From: Sulfuriferula sp.
GTDB lineage: Bacteria > Pseudomonadota > Gammaproteobacteria > Burkholderiales > Sulfuriferulaceae
NCBI GenBank assembly: GCA_013140765.1
Contig: JABFSE010000003.1
Coordinates: 1-64,000, forward strand
Direction of reading: 5' to 3'
DNA: 64,000 nt
Made by a program: the position numbers and the translations under genes. The notes below the pieces were generated by a model. The model was not told the origin of the DNA. It did no database searches and was given only the letters and a program-made list of their open reading frames with translations. Positions 32,037 to 41,029 of this stretch are shown piece after piece (within the stretch, counting starts at the first letter, position 1; every line of letters begins with the position of its first letter).

Positions 32037-32828
32037 ATGCCATTCAAACACGTTCTTAAACTCACAGCCCTCATTTTACTATCTGGCAGCCACCTAGCCG
32101 TTGCCCAACCGTTGCTCGAGGCACTAGTGCCTGCTTATTTTGACCCCAGTAGCAACCCCACGGCATGGAGCACCTTAGCTAACACAGCAGCAAAAATACC
32201 ACTCTCAGCTATCATGAACCCCAATTCAGGCCCTGGTAGCGCACAAGACAGCAACTATGTCACCGCCACCAACAATTTGCGCGTTGCAGGTGGTCATGTA
32301 TTAGGTTATGTTGCAACCAGTTATGGTGCACGCCCTATCGCAGATGTCATGAGCGACGTAAATAAGTATATTGCATGGTATCCCGTTGACGGAATTTTTC
32401 TTGATGAAATGACCAGCGATGCAAACAGCACACACTACTCATACTATCAGTCTATTTACAATCAGATTAAAGCTATTAACCTAAACTATCGCATCATCGG
32501 CAACCCAGGCACTAACACCCAAGAAGCCTATTTAACCACACCGACAGCCGATGCCTTAGTCATCTTTGAGAGCACCGCCAAGAACTACCAAAAATTCACC
32601 CCCAGTGCATGGACAAACAACTACGGTCGCCAACATTTTGTCAACTTAGTCTATAGCCTAAGCACCAGCAGCCAAATTAAAACCTTTCTGAATCGAGCAG
32701 CGAATAGCAATACGGGGTTAGTTTATTTAACCAATGACGGCGGCAGCAACCCTTGGGACACATTAACCAGCTATTGGGATACAGAGGTAAACTGCATCGT
32801 CAATATCAACGCAGGCTTGACGTGCTAA
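32037..32828 (+). CDS. Spherulation-specific family 4 (spherulin-4/GH135-like) secreted protein
   Basis: Exported protein of 263 residues with a signal peptide ending near AVAQ. The mature part resembles the spherulin-4 family, with VPAYFDPSSNP at the start, a GHVLGYVATSYGARP strand, and acidic DGIFLDEMTSD (about 115-125) at the expected catalytic face of a TIM-like barrel. Later come IIGNPGTNTQEAYL and GLVYLTNDGG. Related Sph3 proteins are glycoside hydrolases acting on galactosaminogalactan-type polymers; activity here is inference. A strong ribosome site (CAAGGAGAG) precedes the ATG. Confidence 0.8.
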   Translation: MPFKHVLKLTALILLSGSHLAVAQPLLEALVPAYFDPSSNPTAWSTLANTAAKIPLSAIMNPNSGPGSAQDSNYVTATNNLRVAGGHVLGYVATSYGARPIADVMSDVNKYIAWYPVDGIFLDEMTSDANSTHYSYYQSIYNQIKAINLNYRIIGNPGTNTQEAYLTTPTADALVIFESTAKNYQKFTPSAWTNNYGRQHFVNLVYSLSTSSQIKTFLNRAANSNTGLVYLTNDGGSNPWDTLTSYWDTEVNCIVNINAGLTC

Positions 32829-32834
32829 CACCAC

Positions 32835-33581
32835 CTAAAACCGCTCATACCCCTGCAAATATCGCCATTGCCCAACTGCCAAGCTCGCCATAGGCATACG
32901 TGATATGCGTATGCGTTTGGCGGATAATACGGTTAGACCGACTTGCTCGCACGCGCCGATAATCTGCCCTGCTTGCACGCCTTTAACGGCGAAGCGCAAT
33001 TTGTGCTCGCTTTGCCAGCTCACTTTCATCTGCGGGATGGCGCGACCTTGCCAGCTCAGGCCGTGATTTAACAACGCCAAACCACCGTCTATCAACGCGC
33101 CTGTGACTTCGACGATATATTCCTGCTCGACTTTATCCACATCCTCTGACAATTTACGCACGATGCGCCAATCTTGGCTAAACACCAACAACCCTGAAGC
33201 CGTCAGTGGTAACGGCATCAGCATACGCGTATCGCGCAAGTGCCGCTGTAGAAACGCCAAACTTTTCAACCTGTCATCTGCACTGCGCGTCGCTGCGGTG
33301 ATGAGTTGTAGCAAGGGATTACTATTGTCTGCGGCACTCGCATCCATCCCTGCAGGCTTGTGTAGCAATATGGTCACGGGGTCGGCGGTGGTTAGGCTGG
33401 CATCGGGCAACACCGCCACCACTTGATTCGGCAATACGCGATAGCCGACGGTTTCTATGGTCACACCATCCACAGTCACCCAGCCGCCTTCTATATACTG
33501 CTCGGCCTCGCGGCGTGAGCACGGCAACATATCCGCTACGCGCTTGGCTAGACGCACTGAATCGGGTAAATTTTCTATCAT
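32835..33581 (-). CDS. S4-domain pseudouridine-synthase-like protein lacking the usual Asp
   Basis: RNA-binding protein of 248 residues. An N-terminal S4 domain ([21 protein letters not shown]) precedes an RsuA/RluB-like domain ([34 protein letters not shown]). Active members have a GRLDxxTxGL motif with a catalytic Asp. Here that segment reads [13 protein letters not shown] (about 119-131), with Pro where the Asp belongs. It may be a non-catalytic RNA binder or use a different residue. It overlaps yjdM by 4 nt. Confidence 0.72.
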   Translation of the reverse strand: MIENLPDSVRLAKRVADMLPCSRREAEQYIEGGWVTVDGVTIETVGYRVLPNQVVAVLPDASLTTADPVTILLHKPAGMDASAADNSNPLLQLITAATRSADDRLKSLAFLQRHLRDTRMLMPLPLTASGLLVFSQDWRIVRKLSEDVDKVEQEYIVEVTGALIDGGLALLNHGLSWQGRAIPQMKVSWQSEHKLRFAVKGVQAGQIIGACEQVGLTVLSAKRIRISRMPMASLAVGQWRYLQGYERF

Positions 33582-33919
33582 ATTTTCTTAACGAATTCGG
33601 ATTTCAACGACATCGCACCTATGCCGTCAATTTTGCAATCTATATCGTGATCGCCTTCCACTAAGCGGATATTTTTGACCTTAGTGCCAACTTTGACGAC
33701 TGACGATGAGCCTTTAATTTTTAAGTCTTTAATCACCGTCACCGTATCGCCGTCATTGAGCACATTACCGTTAGCGTCGCGAATCTCACGCTTTTGGTTC
33801 GCGTCATCGACACTGGCTGTTTTCGACCATTCGTGTGCACATTCAGGGCAAACATACATTTCCCCATCTTCGTAAGTATAAATAGAACCGCATTGTGGAC
33901 ACGCTGGCAAACCGCTCAT
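33578..33919 (-). CDS. yjdM: YjdM/PhnA-family zinc-ribbon protein
   Basis: Small protein of 113 residues. An N-terminal zinc ribbon [21 protein letters not shown] is followed by the KOW-like domain [20 protein letters not shown] and [17 protein letters not shown]. This family was once linked to phosphonate use, but its role is unclear. I prefer the second ATG (33919) because GGGAG lies 6 nt upstream. The 108-bp gap to the next gene (plus) is AT-rich and may hold divergent promoters. Confidence 0.88.
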   Translation of the reverse strand: MSGLPACPQCGSIYTYEDGEMYVCPECAHEWSKTASVDDANQKREIRDANGNVLNDGDTVTVIKDLKIKGSSSVVKVGTKVKNIRLVEGDHDIDCKIDGIGAMSLKSEFVKKI

Positions 33920-34027
33920 GGTAACTCCCATAAAATAACAAATAAGGCGACAATCATAACATACCCGATATAGCCGCTATTTCTAGGTTAAAATAGGTAC
34001 ACTTTTTTCCTATTTAACGTGGGCTTG

Positions 34028-34903
34028 ATGCGCCTTTTTTTACTTCGATTATTAGCAAAACTACCGCTACGTTTCTGGCATGGACTAGGCGCATTTGGCG
34101 GCTGGCTGACTTATCGTAGCGACAAACGCTACGCCGCTAAAATTCAGTCTAATTTTGCACAAAGCGGCATTGCAATGGATGCCGCCGATTATCAGCAACG
34201 ACTGCCGCAAATAGCACGCGAAATAGGCAAGGGGGCTGCCGAAGTCTTACCCGTGTGGTTACGCCCGTATCAGGACGTGCTCAAATTAGTGCAGGCGTGT
34301 CACGGTTGGGAGCATGTAGAAGCGGCGGCACAATCAGGCAAAGGCATATTAGCAATGACTCCGCATCTAGGCTGTTTTGAAATCGTCAGTTTGTATTATG
34401 CCGCCCGTCGCCCAATGACGGTTATGTACAAACCACCGCGTCAACGCTGGGCTGAAGCGATTATGCGCACTGGGCGGGAACGCGGGCAAATCAGCCTCGC
34501 AACGACCGATGTTAAAGGTGTGCGGGCATTACTCACCGCACTCAAAAAAGGCGAAGCCGTCGGTATCTTGCCCGACCAAGTCGCCAGCCGTGGTGATGGC
34601 ATCTGGGCGAACTTTTTTGGTCGCCCCGCTTACACGCCCACGCTGGTGACGCGTTTGCATCAATCGACGGGCGCGGTGCCGTTGTTGATGTACGGCGTAA
34701 GATTGCCGCGAGGTCTAGGTTACGATATTCACATTGAGCCGCTACAAGCTGATTTAAGCGGCGATAAACAACTTGCCTGCAACGCGCTAAATCACGCATT
34801 AGAGCAGCTTATACGCAAATTCCCCGCGCAGTATTTATGGAGCTATAACCGCTATAAACAGCCTGGCGGTGTAGTGCCGCCGCCTAGCGAGGGTGCATCA
34901 TGA
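34028..34903 (+). CDS. LpxL/HtrB-family lipid A acyltransferase 1
   Basis: Membrane-anchored acyltransferase of about 291 residues. It has an N-terminal anchor (LFLLRLLAKLPLRFWHGLG), the catalytic H-X4-E in PHLGCFEIV (about 115), and ILPDQVASRGDGIWANFFG (about 182). It should add a secondary acyl chain to lipid A. The reading frame could also begin at GTG 34019. It overlaps the next acyltransferase gene by 4 nt. Confidence 0.88.
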   Translation: MRLFLLRLLAKLPLRFWHGLGAFGGWLTYRSDKRYAAKIQSNFAQSGIAMDAADYQQRLPQIAREIGKGAAEVLPVWLRPYQDVLKLVQACHGWEHVEAAAQSGKGILAMTPHLGCFEIVSLYYAARRPMTVMYKPPRQRWAEAIMRTGRERGQISLATTDVKGVRALLTALKKGEAVGILPDQVASRGDGIWANFFGRPAYTPTLVTRLHQSTGAVPLLMYGVRLPRGLGYDIHIEPLQADLSGDKQLACNALNHALEQLIRKFPAQYLWSYNRYKQPGGVVPPPSEGAS

Positions 34904-35778
34904 TGTCGCGTTTGGGCATAGCGGCGTTATGGTTACTGCATTTTTTACCGCTAACATGGCAAGCACGCATAGGCAATGGACTAGGCTGGATGCTGTACTA
35001 CCTCGTCGCCAAACGCCGTAAAATCGGTGCGACTAATCTGGCATTGGCTTTTCCTACATGGTCAATTGCACAACGTCGGCAAGTGTTAAAACAACACTTC
35101 CAAGCCATGACACGAGCCGCTTTAGAGCACGGCATGTTGTGGTGGTCGGACGCACAACGGGTACGTGATTTGGTGAAAATTGAGGGTTGGGAACATTACC
35201 AAGCCGTCAAAGATCAGCCTATTATTTTGCTTGCGCCGCATTTTATTGGGCTAGATATGGGTGGCGTGCGTTTGTCTATAGAGCCGCATCCGTTAGTTTC
35301 TATGTATAGCCGCTTAAAGAACCCGCATTTTGACGCACTCATGTTGCACGCACGCACGCGCTTTGGGTGTTCGGTATTGATTTCGCGGCATGAAGGTGTG
35401 CGCCCACTGATACGCGAAATCAAACAGGGCGCGGCTTTGTACTATTTACCTGATCAAGATTTTGGCGCACGCGATGCTGAATTCGTGCCTTTTTTCGATG
35501 TGCCCGCCGCCACCGTCAATGCTATGCCACGCATGGCAAAATTAGCGCGAGCTAAAATTTTACCCGCCATTACGCGGCAATTACCCGATGGTCTAGGCTA
35601 TGTGCTACAGTTTTATCCTGCTTGGGATAATTATCCCAGCGACGACATGACCGCCGATATACGGCGCATGAATGCGTTTATTGAAGACCGTACTCGTGAG
35701 ATGCCAGCGCAGTATTTCTGGCTACACAAACGTTATAAAACACGACCCGCAGGCGAGCCTAGCTTATATGAAACTTAA
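34900..35778 (+). CDS. LpxL/HtrB-family lipid A acyltransferase 2
   Basis: Paralogue of the preceding gene, 292 residues. The anchor is [19 protein letters not shown], the catalytic H-X4-D is in [11 protein letters not shown] (about 110), and [18 protein letters not shown] follows. Two tandem LpxL-type genes suggest two late acylations of lipid A with different chain or position preference. It overlaps dapF by 11 nt. Confidence 0.9.
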   Translation: MMSRLGIAALWLLHFLPLTWQARIGNGLGWMLYYLVAKRRKIGATNLALAFPTWSIAQRRQVLKQHFQAMTRAALEHGMLWWSDAQRVRDLVKIEGWEHYQAVKDQPIILLAPHFIGLDMGGVRLSIEPHPLVSMYSRLKNPHFDALMLHARTRFGCSVLISRHEGVRPLIREIKQGAALYYLPDQDFGARDAEFVPFFDVPAATVNAMPRMAKLARAKILPAITRQLPDGLGYVLQFYPAWDNYPSDDMTADIRRMNAFIEDRTREMPAQYFWLHKRYKTRPAGEPSLYET

Positions 35779-36598
35779 ATTTACCAAAATGCACGGTGCT
35801 GGCAATGACTTTGTCGTCATTGATGCCATTAACCAAAATATCAATCTCGACCCCAGCCAAATCCGCTGGATAGCAGACAGGCATTTAGGCGTGGGTTGCG
35901 ACCAGCTGTTATTAGTCGAACGCCCCAGCCGCGACGATGCCGATTTTCGTTATCGTATTTTTAACGCTGATGGTAGCGAGGTGGAACAATGCGGCAACGG
36001 TGCACGCTGTTTTGTGCGTTTTGTCCATGATAAAGGCTTAACACAACAACGTGAAATCCGCGTAGAAACCGCATCAGGCTTGATATTCCCCAAGCTAGAA
36101 GACGATGGGCGCGTCACCGTTAATATGGGCGCACCCCGTTTTGAGCCTGCCGATATACCATTTATCACCGCGCATCGTGCGGGCACATACAGCCTAGAAA
36201 TAGACGACGCACTCATTAGCGTGAGCGTGCTGTCTATGGGCAACCCGCACGCGGTGCAAGTCGTCGAAAACATAGATGCCGCCCCCGTAGTCAGCATGGG
36301 GGCACGCATAGAAAGCCATCCGCGCTTCCCTAAACGCGTCAACGCGGGCTTCATGCAAGTGCTAGACCGCGCACATATACGCTTACGTGTATTTGAACGC
36401 GGTGCTGGCGAAACGCTGGCGTGCGGCACGGGCGCGTGTGCGGCGGTGGTTGCGGGTATCAATTTGGGTTTATTAGATGCGAAAGTAGAAGTCAGCACAC
36501 GCGGCGGCGTACTCACTATCACCTGGGCAGGCAATGACACCCCAGTATGGCTCACTGGCCCTACCGTTAATGTATTTGAAGCAGAGTTGACACTATGA
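35768..36598 (+). CDS. dapF: Diaminopimelate epimerase DapF
   Basis: Converts LL- to meso-diaminopimelate for lysine and peptidoglycan. The start is ATG 35768 ([17 protein letters not shown]), giving 276 residues, the usual length. The two catalytic cysteines lie in [10 protein letters not shown] (about 73) and [15 protein letters not shown] (about 220). It is coupled to the DUF484 gene by 4 nt, the standard dapF-DUF484-xerC order. Confidence 0.97.
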   Translation: MKLKFTKMHGAGNDFVVIDAINQNINLDPSQIRWIADRHLGVGCDQLLLVERPSRDDADFRYRIFNADGSEVEQCGNGARCFVRFVHDKGLTQQREIRVETASGLIFPKLEDDGRVTVNMGAPRFEPADIPFITAHRAGTYSLEIDDALISVSVLSMGNPHAVQVVENIDAAPVVSMGARIESHPRFPKRVNAGFMQVLDRAHIRLRVFERGAGETLACGTGACAAVVAGINLGLLDAKVEVSTRGGVLTITWAGNDTPVWLTGPTVNVFEAELTL

Positions 36599-37215
36599 AA
36601 AATGAAGAAATCGCACGTTACCTAGCCACGCATCCCGAATTTTTTGATCAATTTCCGCACCTATTAACTGACGTGCGTGTTGCACACCCGTTTGATGGAC
36701 GGGCTATTTCTATCGCTGAACGCCAAATACTGAATTTACGTGACAAAGTCAGCTTGCTAGAAAACAAACTCGGTGAGCTCATACAATTTGGTGAAGAAAA
36801 CGATGTCATTGCGCTTAAAATGCACCACATCGCCCTTGCCACCATGTTAGCACGCGACATCACCACGCTCATACATGCGTGTTACATGAACTTACATGAG
36901 GACTTCGGCATTCCTCATGCGCACATACAGCTATGGGCTACCGATAACGGGCAAATTAGCGACGCTGTAAAAGCCTGGGTCAATAACATGCCGCATCCTC
37001 AATGCGGCGCGTATTTACACGAGGAAGCCTTATCGTGGCTGGGTGACACTAGCCACCTACGCTCATACAGCGCGATACCGCTCAAGCACAACGATGCCAT
37101 AGGCGTACTCATTTTAGCGTCAGAAGATGCGCAACGTTTTTACCCGCAAATGGGCACTATCTACCTGCAACGCTTGGGTGAACTCATCGCCACCGGCATA
37201 CAGCGGATGACATGA
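36595..37215 (+). CDS. DUF484 family protein
   Basis: Cytosolic protein of 206 residues. The N-terminal helix motif [19 protein letters not shown] is typical of DUF484. A coiled-coil helix ([21 protein letters not shown]) and a GAF-like C-terminal half follow. Function unknown; it is nearly always found between dapF and xerC in gammaproteobacteria. Both junctions overlap by 4 nt. Confidence 0.92.
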   Translation: MKNEEIARYLATHPEFFDQFPHLLTDVRVAHPFDGRAISIAERQILNLRDKVSLLENKLGELIQFGEENDVIALKMHHIALATMLARDITTLIHACYMNLHEDFGIPHAHIQLWATDNGQISDAVKAWVNNMPHPQCGAYLHEEALSWLGDTSHLRSYSAIPLKHNDAIGVLILASEDAQRFYPQMGTIYLQRLGELIATGIQRMT

Positions 37216-38081
37216 ACACCGCCCTGCTGGATGCTTATTTAGATTATTTAGCCGCTGAACGAGGTTTAGCGGCACTGACACTCAGCAACTACGAACGTGA
37301 TTTACGTTTATTATTCAGCAATCTAGCCGAAAAAAAACTAGCCGACACCTTAACCCACGACATACGCCGCATCATTGCCCGCTTACATGCCAGCGGCTTA
37401 TCGGGCAAAAGTTTAGCGCGGATATTATCATCATGGCGCGGATTCTATCGTTACTTGAACCTACGTCATGGCTACACACACAACCCTTGCGATGGCTTAC
37501 GCGCCCCCAAACACCAGCGAGCATTACCGCACAGCCTATCGATCGAGCAAACCCAACAATTACTCGACACCCATGCAGATGACGCACTCGACCTACGTGA
37601 CAGCGCGATGTTTGAATTATTTTATTCGTCAGGCTTACGCTTAACCGAGCTGGCAACACTGACCATGCCGCAACTGGATTTAGCGCAAGCCGAGCTTCAT
37701 ATCATCGGCAAAGGTAACAAAGCCCGCATCGTTCCCATAGGGGCGATGGCAATGACCGCATTAACGCAATGGCTGGCGCGGCGTGATGCGAGCACTGCGT
37801 CAGTTTTCCCTGGGCGTGCTGGGCAACACCTGACGCAACGTGCCATTGCGCTACGTCTCAAACGCCGCGCCGCCCTAGCGGGAGTCACCGCCAACGTCCA
37901 CCCACACGTACTCCGTCACGCCTTTGCATCACACTTATTGCAATCGTCAGGCGACTTACGCGCCGTGCAAGAGCTACTCGGGCACGCCAGCATCAGCACC
38001 ACCCAAATCTACACCCAACTGGATTTCCAGCACCTCGCCCACACTTACGACCAAGCGCATCCACGGGCGAAGAAAAAATAG
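37212..38081 (+). CDS. xerC: Site-specific tyrosine recombinase XerC
   Basis: Resolves chromosome dimers at dif with XerD. The 289-residue protein has a SAM-like N-terminal core-binding domain and catalytic residues Arg in SSGLRLTELATL (about 142), Lys in GKGNKARIVPIG, His/Arg in HVLRHAFASHLL (about 237), His in LLGHASISTTQ and Tyr in IYTQLDF. It ends just before a strong terminator. Confidence 0.96.
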   Translation: MNTALLDAYLDYLAAERGLAALTLSNYERDLRLLFSNLAEKKLADTLTHDIRRIIARLHASGLSGKSLARILSSWRGFYRYLNLRHGYTHNPCDGLRAPKHQRALPHSLSIEQTQQLLDTHADDALDLRDSAMFELFYSSGLRLTELATLTMPQLDLAQAELHIIGKGNKARIVPIGAMAMTALTQWLARRDASTASVFPGRAGQHLTQRAIALRLKRRAALAGVTANVHPHVLRHAFASHLLQSSGDLRAVQELLGHASISTTQIYTQLDFQHLAHTYDQAHPRAKKK

Positions 38082-38086
38082 CGGGC

Positions 38087-38120
38087 AATAAAAAAGGCGG
38101 GGTTAGCCGCCTTTTTTATT
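38087..38120. terminator. Bidirectional intrinsic terminator between xerC and rplI
   Basis: A perfect 14-bp stem, AATAAAAAAGGCGG (38087-38100) with CCGCCTTTTTTATT (38107-38120), encloses the 6-nt loop GGTTAG. The stem ends give a T-run on both strands, so it should stop both the dapF-xerC and the rpsF-rplI transcripts, which converge here. Confidence 0.9.
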
Positions 38121-38145
38121 GTGCACTGCGTGTTACGAGACGAGA

Positions 38146-38595
38146 TTAACGTTCGCCTTGTACCGTTACAGTGATTTCTACAACAACATCAGTATGCAAA
38201 GCAATGCTGACTGGGAATTCGCCGATTGCTTTTAATGGACCGTTAGGCATACGAATTTCAGCTTTAGCCACTTCGATACCTGCCGCGCATAAGCCTTCGG
38301 CGATATCAATGTTGGTGATAGAACCGAACAAACGGCCATCCATCCCTGCTTTTTGGCTAACGGCTAAAACGAATTCAGCCAATTTAGTAGCGCGTTCTTG
38401 CGCAGTAGCCAATACAGCCGCTTGTGCTTTTTCTAATTCAGCGCGACGCTCTTCAAAATGCTTCAAGTTAGCTGCTGTTGCACGTTTAGCTTTACCTTGA
38501 GGAATCAAAAAGTTACGTGCGTAACCGTCTTTAACTTTAACCACATCACCTAAAGTACCGAGGTTAACCACTTTTTCCATCAGAATAATTTGCAT
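38146..38595 (-). CDS. rplI: 50S ribosomal protein L9
   Basis: Large-subunit protein of 149 residues. The N-terminal [19 protein letters not shown] and [12 protein letters not shown] are the L9 signature, and the C-terminal lobe contains [18 protein letters not shown] lies 6 nt before the ATG. It is the last gene of rpsF-priB-rpsR-rplI. Confidence 0.98.
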   Translation of the reverse strand: MQIILMEKVVNLGTLGDVVKVKDGYARNFLIPQGKAKRATAANLKHFEERRAELEKAQAAVLATAQERATKLAEFVLAVSQKAGMDGRLFGSITNIDIAEGLCAAGIEVAKAEIRMPNGPLKAIGEFPVSIALHTDVVVEITVTVQGER

Positions 38596-38604
38596 GGTAA
38601 TCTC

Positions 38605-38871
38605 CTAGTGCAAGTCGGTGTAAGGCATCAACGCAAGGAAACGTGCGCGTTTGATAGCGGTGGACAATTGACGTTGAAAACGGGTTTTAGTCCCAGTGAT
38701 ACGCGCAGGGATGATTTTGCCGTTTTCAGCAACGAAATCTTTCAGGATTTCAGCATCTTTGTAATCTACCCAAGCAATACCTTCTACGGTAAAGCGGCAG
38801 AACTTACGACGTTTGAATAACTGGCGGGAACCTTCCCGACGTTTGTTGTTACCATTGGTTGGACGAGGCAT
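38605..38871 (-). CDS. rpsR: 30S ribosomal protein S18
   Basis: Small-subunit protein of 88 residues. [12 protein letters not shown] and [20 protein letters not shown] are the S18 signature, and [20 protein letters not shown] closes it. GGAG lies upstream of the ATG. It pairs with S6 on the ribosome. Confidence 0.98.
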   Translation of the reverse strand: MPRPTNGNNKRREGSRQLFKRRKFCRFTVEGIAWVDYKDAEILKDFVAENGKIIPARITGTKTRFQRQLSTAIKRARFLALMPYTDLH

Positions 38872-38884
38872 GATGCGCTCCTAT

Positions 38885-39181
38885 CTAAATGTTTACTAAG
38901 CTACAAATATGTAGCACGATATGTGTACTTTTTTGGCTCTTTTGCGCCAGAAAACCCGTTACGCTAATCCTTTGCGCTAATGCCAGCTGACTCAGACTCA
39001 AGGCTAATTCGCCTACTGCCAACGCGGCGATTTCTACTTTTACCTGCCTTGCCAAATTCGCTTCAATTTGCTGGGATTCATGCAGAATCTTACATTCGAT
39101 TAAAGGCAAACCAGCGGGCGTGTAACGTAAAATATCACGTTGCGTTAAAACACCTATGAGTTCAACTTGATTAGTTTGCAA
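38885..39181 (-). CDS. priB: Primosomal replication protein N, PriB
   Basis: OB-fold single-strand DNA-binding protein of 98 residues that helps PriA restart replication forks. The start appears to be TTG at 39181, giving QTNQVELIGVLTQRD, which aligns with the usual TNRLxLxGxV start. The rest (TPAGLPLIECKILHES...RISVTGFLAQKS) fits. No good ribosome site is visible, suggesting coupling to rpsF, which stops 5 nt upstream. priA is at 42311. Confidence 0.88.
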   Translation of the reverse strand: MQTNQVELIGVLTQRDILRYTPAGLPLIECKILHESQQIEANLARQVKVEIAALAVGELALSLSQLALAQRISVTGFLAQKSQKSTHIVLHICSLVNI

Positions 39182-39186
39182 ATAAA

Positions 39187-39564
39187 TTAAGCGGCAACAG
39201 GTGCTTCAGGAGCTGCTTCTGGTGTTGCCGTCAAAGAACGTGATTTTTCATCCTTCATCATCGGTGAAGGCGTGGTCACTGCTTCATCCATACGGACGGT
39301 CAGATGACGTAAAACAGCGTCGTTGAATTTGAAGCCATGCTCTAATTCATCTAGTGTTTCTTGATCACACTCAATGTTCATCAACACATAATGCGCTTTG
39401 TGAACTTTTTGAATTGGATAAGCCATTTGGCGACGACCCCAATCTTCCAAGCGATGGATGTTACCATTGCGAGTACTGATTTGGGCACGATAACGCTCTA
39501 TCATCGCAGGCACTTGCTCGCTTTGATCAGGGTGTACGATAAATACGATTTCATAATGACGCAT
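39187..39564 (-). CDS. rpsF: 30S ribosomal protein S6
   Basis: Small-subunit protein of 125 residues starting at ATG 39564 ([19 protein letters not shown]), preceded by [25 protein letters not shown] is the S6 signature, and the C-terminal tail is Ala/Pro-rich. It is the first gene of the operon. Confidence 0.97.
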   Translation of the reverse strand: MRHYEIVFIVHPDQSEQVPAMIERYRAQISTRNGNIHRLEDWGRRQMAYPIQKVHKAHYVLMNIECDQETLDELEHGFKFNDAVLRHLTVRMDEAVTTPSPMMKDEKSRSLTATPEAAPEAPVAA

Positions 39565-39585
39565 GTAAAACTCCTTTTGGTTATA

Positions 39586-39610
39586 GCCCTCCGTGCGTAA
39601 GCGGTAGAGC
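39586..39610 (-). promoter_or_regulatory. Candidate S6:S18-type leader hairpin before rpsF
   Basis: On the minus strand GCTCT-A-CCG, an 8-nt loop, then CGG-AGGGC can pair, giving an 8-bp hairpin with one bulged A and a CCG near the loop. In many bacteria the S6:S18 complex binds a structured leader ahead of rpsF to repress the operon. Position and CCG pairing fit that idea; assignment needs a covariance model. Confidence 0.35.
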
Positions 39611-39628
39611 AAGGGTGGGAAACCGCGC

Positions 39629-39657
39629 ATTATATTGCAAATTCAGTTAGTTAGCAA
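39629..39657 (-). promoter_or_regulatory. Sigma-70 promoter of the rpsF operon
   Basis: On the minus strand TTGCTA, a 17-nt spacer, then TATAAT, a perfect -10. Transcription would start about 60 nt before the rpsF ATG and include the leader hairpin. The -35 lies inside the 3' end of the DUF455 gene. Confidence 0.65.
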
Positions 39658-40453
39658 GCTCATCTAGCATATCCATTTCAGCTTGACTAAATCCTGCCGC
39701 ACGACGCGCCTCGGTATGCAAGGGCTTGCGCAACTTAGGCGCATTATATTCGCGCAATAGCCGCCTGAATGTCGCCACAGGTTCCAGCCCTTGTTGCGCA
39801 CAACAATACGCATACCAACGATTACCGACGGCAACATGCCCAATCTCATCGCGCAGAATAATACTCAAAATAGCCGCCGCATCCGTTGCGCCTGCGGAAT
39901 AGAGCTTATGGATAATGGCAGGCAACGCATCCAACCCTCGCGCCTCCAGCACACGCGGTACTAACGCCATGCGCACCAGCACATCATGCGCTGTCGCCAC
40001 CGCCATATCCCACAGGCCATTATGCGCAGTAAAATCACCGTAATCGTAACCCAGCCGCTGTAAATGCTGGCGTAGCAAAGTAAAGTGATACGCCTCTTCC
40101 GCCGCCACACGCAACCAGTCGTCATAATAATCGCGCGGCAAATCACGAAAACGATAGACCGCATCCAACGCCAGATTGATGGCGTTAAACTCAATATGCG
40201 CCAACGCATGTATCAACGCGGCGATGCCTGCAGGGGTAGATAATTTGCGCCGCTCAACCAATAGCGCAGACACTAATTCGGGTTTAATCGGGCGACCCGC
40301 AACAGCCAGCGCGGGCGCGGGTATCGCAGCAGTTAAATCCAGCTCGCCCGCCAACCAACGCTGGCGCACGTCGGCAACTTGTGCGCATTTTTCAGTGATG
40401 TCGGGGTTGAGTAAAGCAATACCAGTGAGCGTATATAAATTAGTGGACATCAT
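39647..40453 (-). CDS. DUF455 ferritin-like protein
   Basis: Predicted helical, diiron-type protein of 268 residues. Candidate metal ligands appear as EFNAI, EEAYHF, LEARGLD and DEIGHV, in the spacing of ferritin-like/MiaE-like four-helix bundles. Known DUF455 members have no firm function. It lies directly upstream of rpsF on the same strand and reads through the rpsF promoter. Confidence 0.8.
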   Translation of the reverse strand: MMSTNLYTLTGIALLNPDITEKCAQVADVRQRWLAGELDLTAAIPAPALAVAGRPIKPELVSALLVERRKLSTPAGIAALIHALAHIEFNAINLALDAVYRFRDLPRDYYDDWLRVAAEEAYHFTLLRQHLQRLGYDYGDFTAHNGLWDMAVATAHDVLVRMALVPRVLEARGLDALPAIIHKLYSAGATDAAAILSIILRDEIGHVAVGNRWYAYCCAQQGLEPVATFRRLLREYNAPKLRKPLHTEARRAAGFSQAEMDMLDELAN

Positions 40454-40501
40454 CCGCAGGGCGCGACATTAAAGCCGCATTATAACGCCCTCGGACAAAT
40501 T

Positions 40502-41029
40502 TTAGAGAACAACAAAAGACAAGCCAGCAACCAAGCCGCCCAATACAAAACCAGCCAGCACATCCGTAGGATAATGCAAGCCTAGCACCAAGCGTGAAAT
40601 AGCCACCGCCAGCGTAAACGGTATTAACAAACTCGCCAACACAGGGTAATAAGCGATAGCCACCAGACTAAACGTTACCGCGTGTAAAGTATGCCCAGAG
40701 GGGAAGCTGAATCTATCCAGCGGCGCAGTCAAGCAATGTATCTGCCCGAATTGCGCACATGGGCGCGGGCGTAGCGTTTTTTGTTTTAGCCACTTATAAA
40801 TGAGCGTAGCGGTCAGACCCGCCACTATCATTTGCAAAATAACGGGCAGCACCGCTTTGCCCATGAACACATACATGGCTATCATCAGGCAATACCAAAA
40901 CACGCCATCACCTAAACGGCTAATAATTTGAAACACCCGCACCACAGCGGGGTAACGCTCAACGCGGTTAAAGCGTTGTGTCAACCCAGCTTCATGTTCA
41001 GCCATCCACTGCCAGCTCAATTTCTCCAT
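40502..41029 (-). CDS. PAP2-family membrane phosphatase
   Basis: Inner-membrane protein of about 175 residues with all three PAP2 motifs: KQKTLRPRP, PSGHTLH and SRLVLGLHYPTD. The substrate is probably a lipid or isoprenoid phosphate. GAGGAG lies just before the tandem ATGs at 41032/41029. It overlaps the upstream glycosyltransferase gene by 32 nt, suggesting a joint role in a glycolipid pathway. Confidence 0.85.
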   Translation of the reverse strand: MEKLSWQWMAEHEAGLTQRFNRVERYPAVVRVFQIISRLGDGVFWYCLMIAMYVFMGKAVLPVILQMIVAGLTATLIYKWLKQKTLRPRPCAQFGQIHCLTAPLDRFSFPSGHTLHAVTFSLVAIAYYPVLASLLIPFTLAVAISRLVLGLHYPTDVLAGFVLGGLVAGLSFVVL

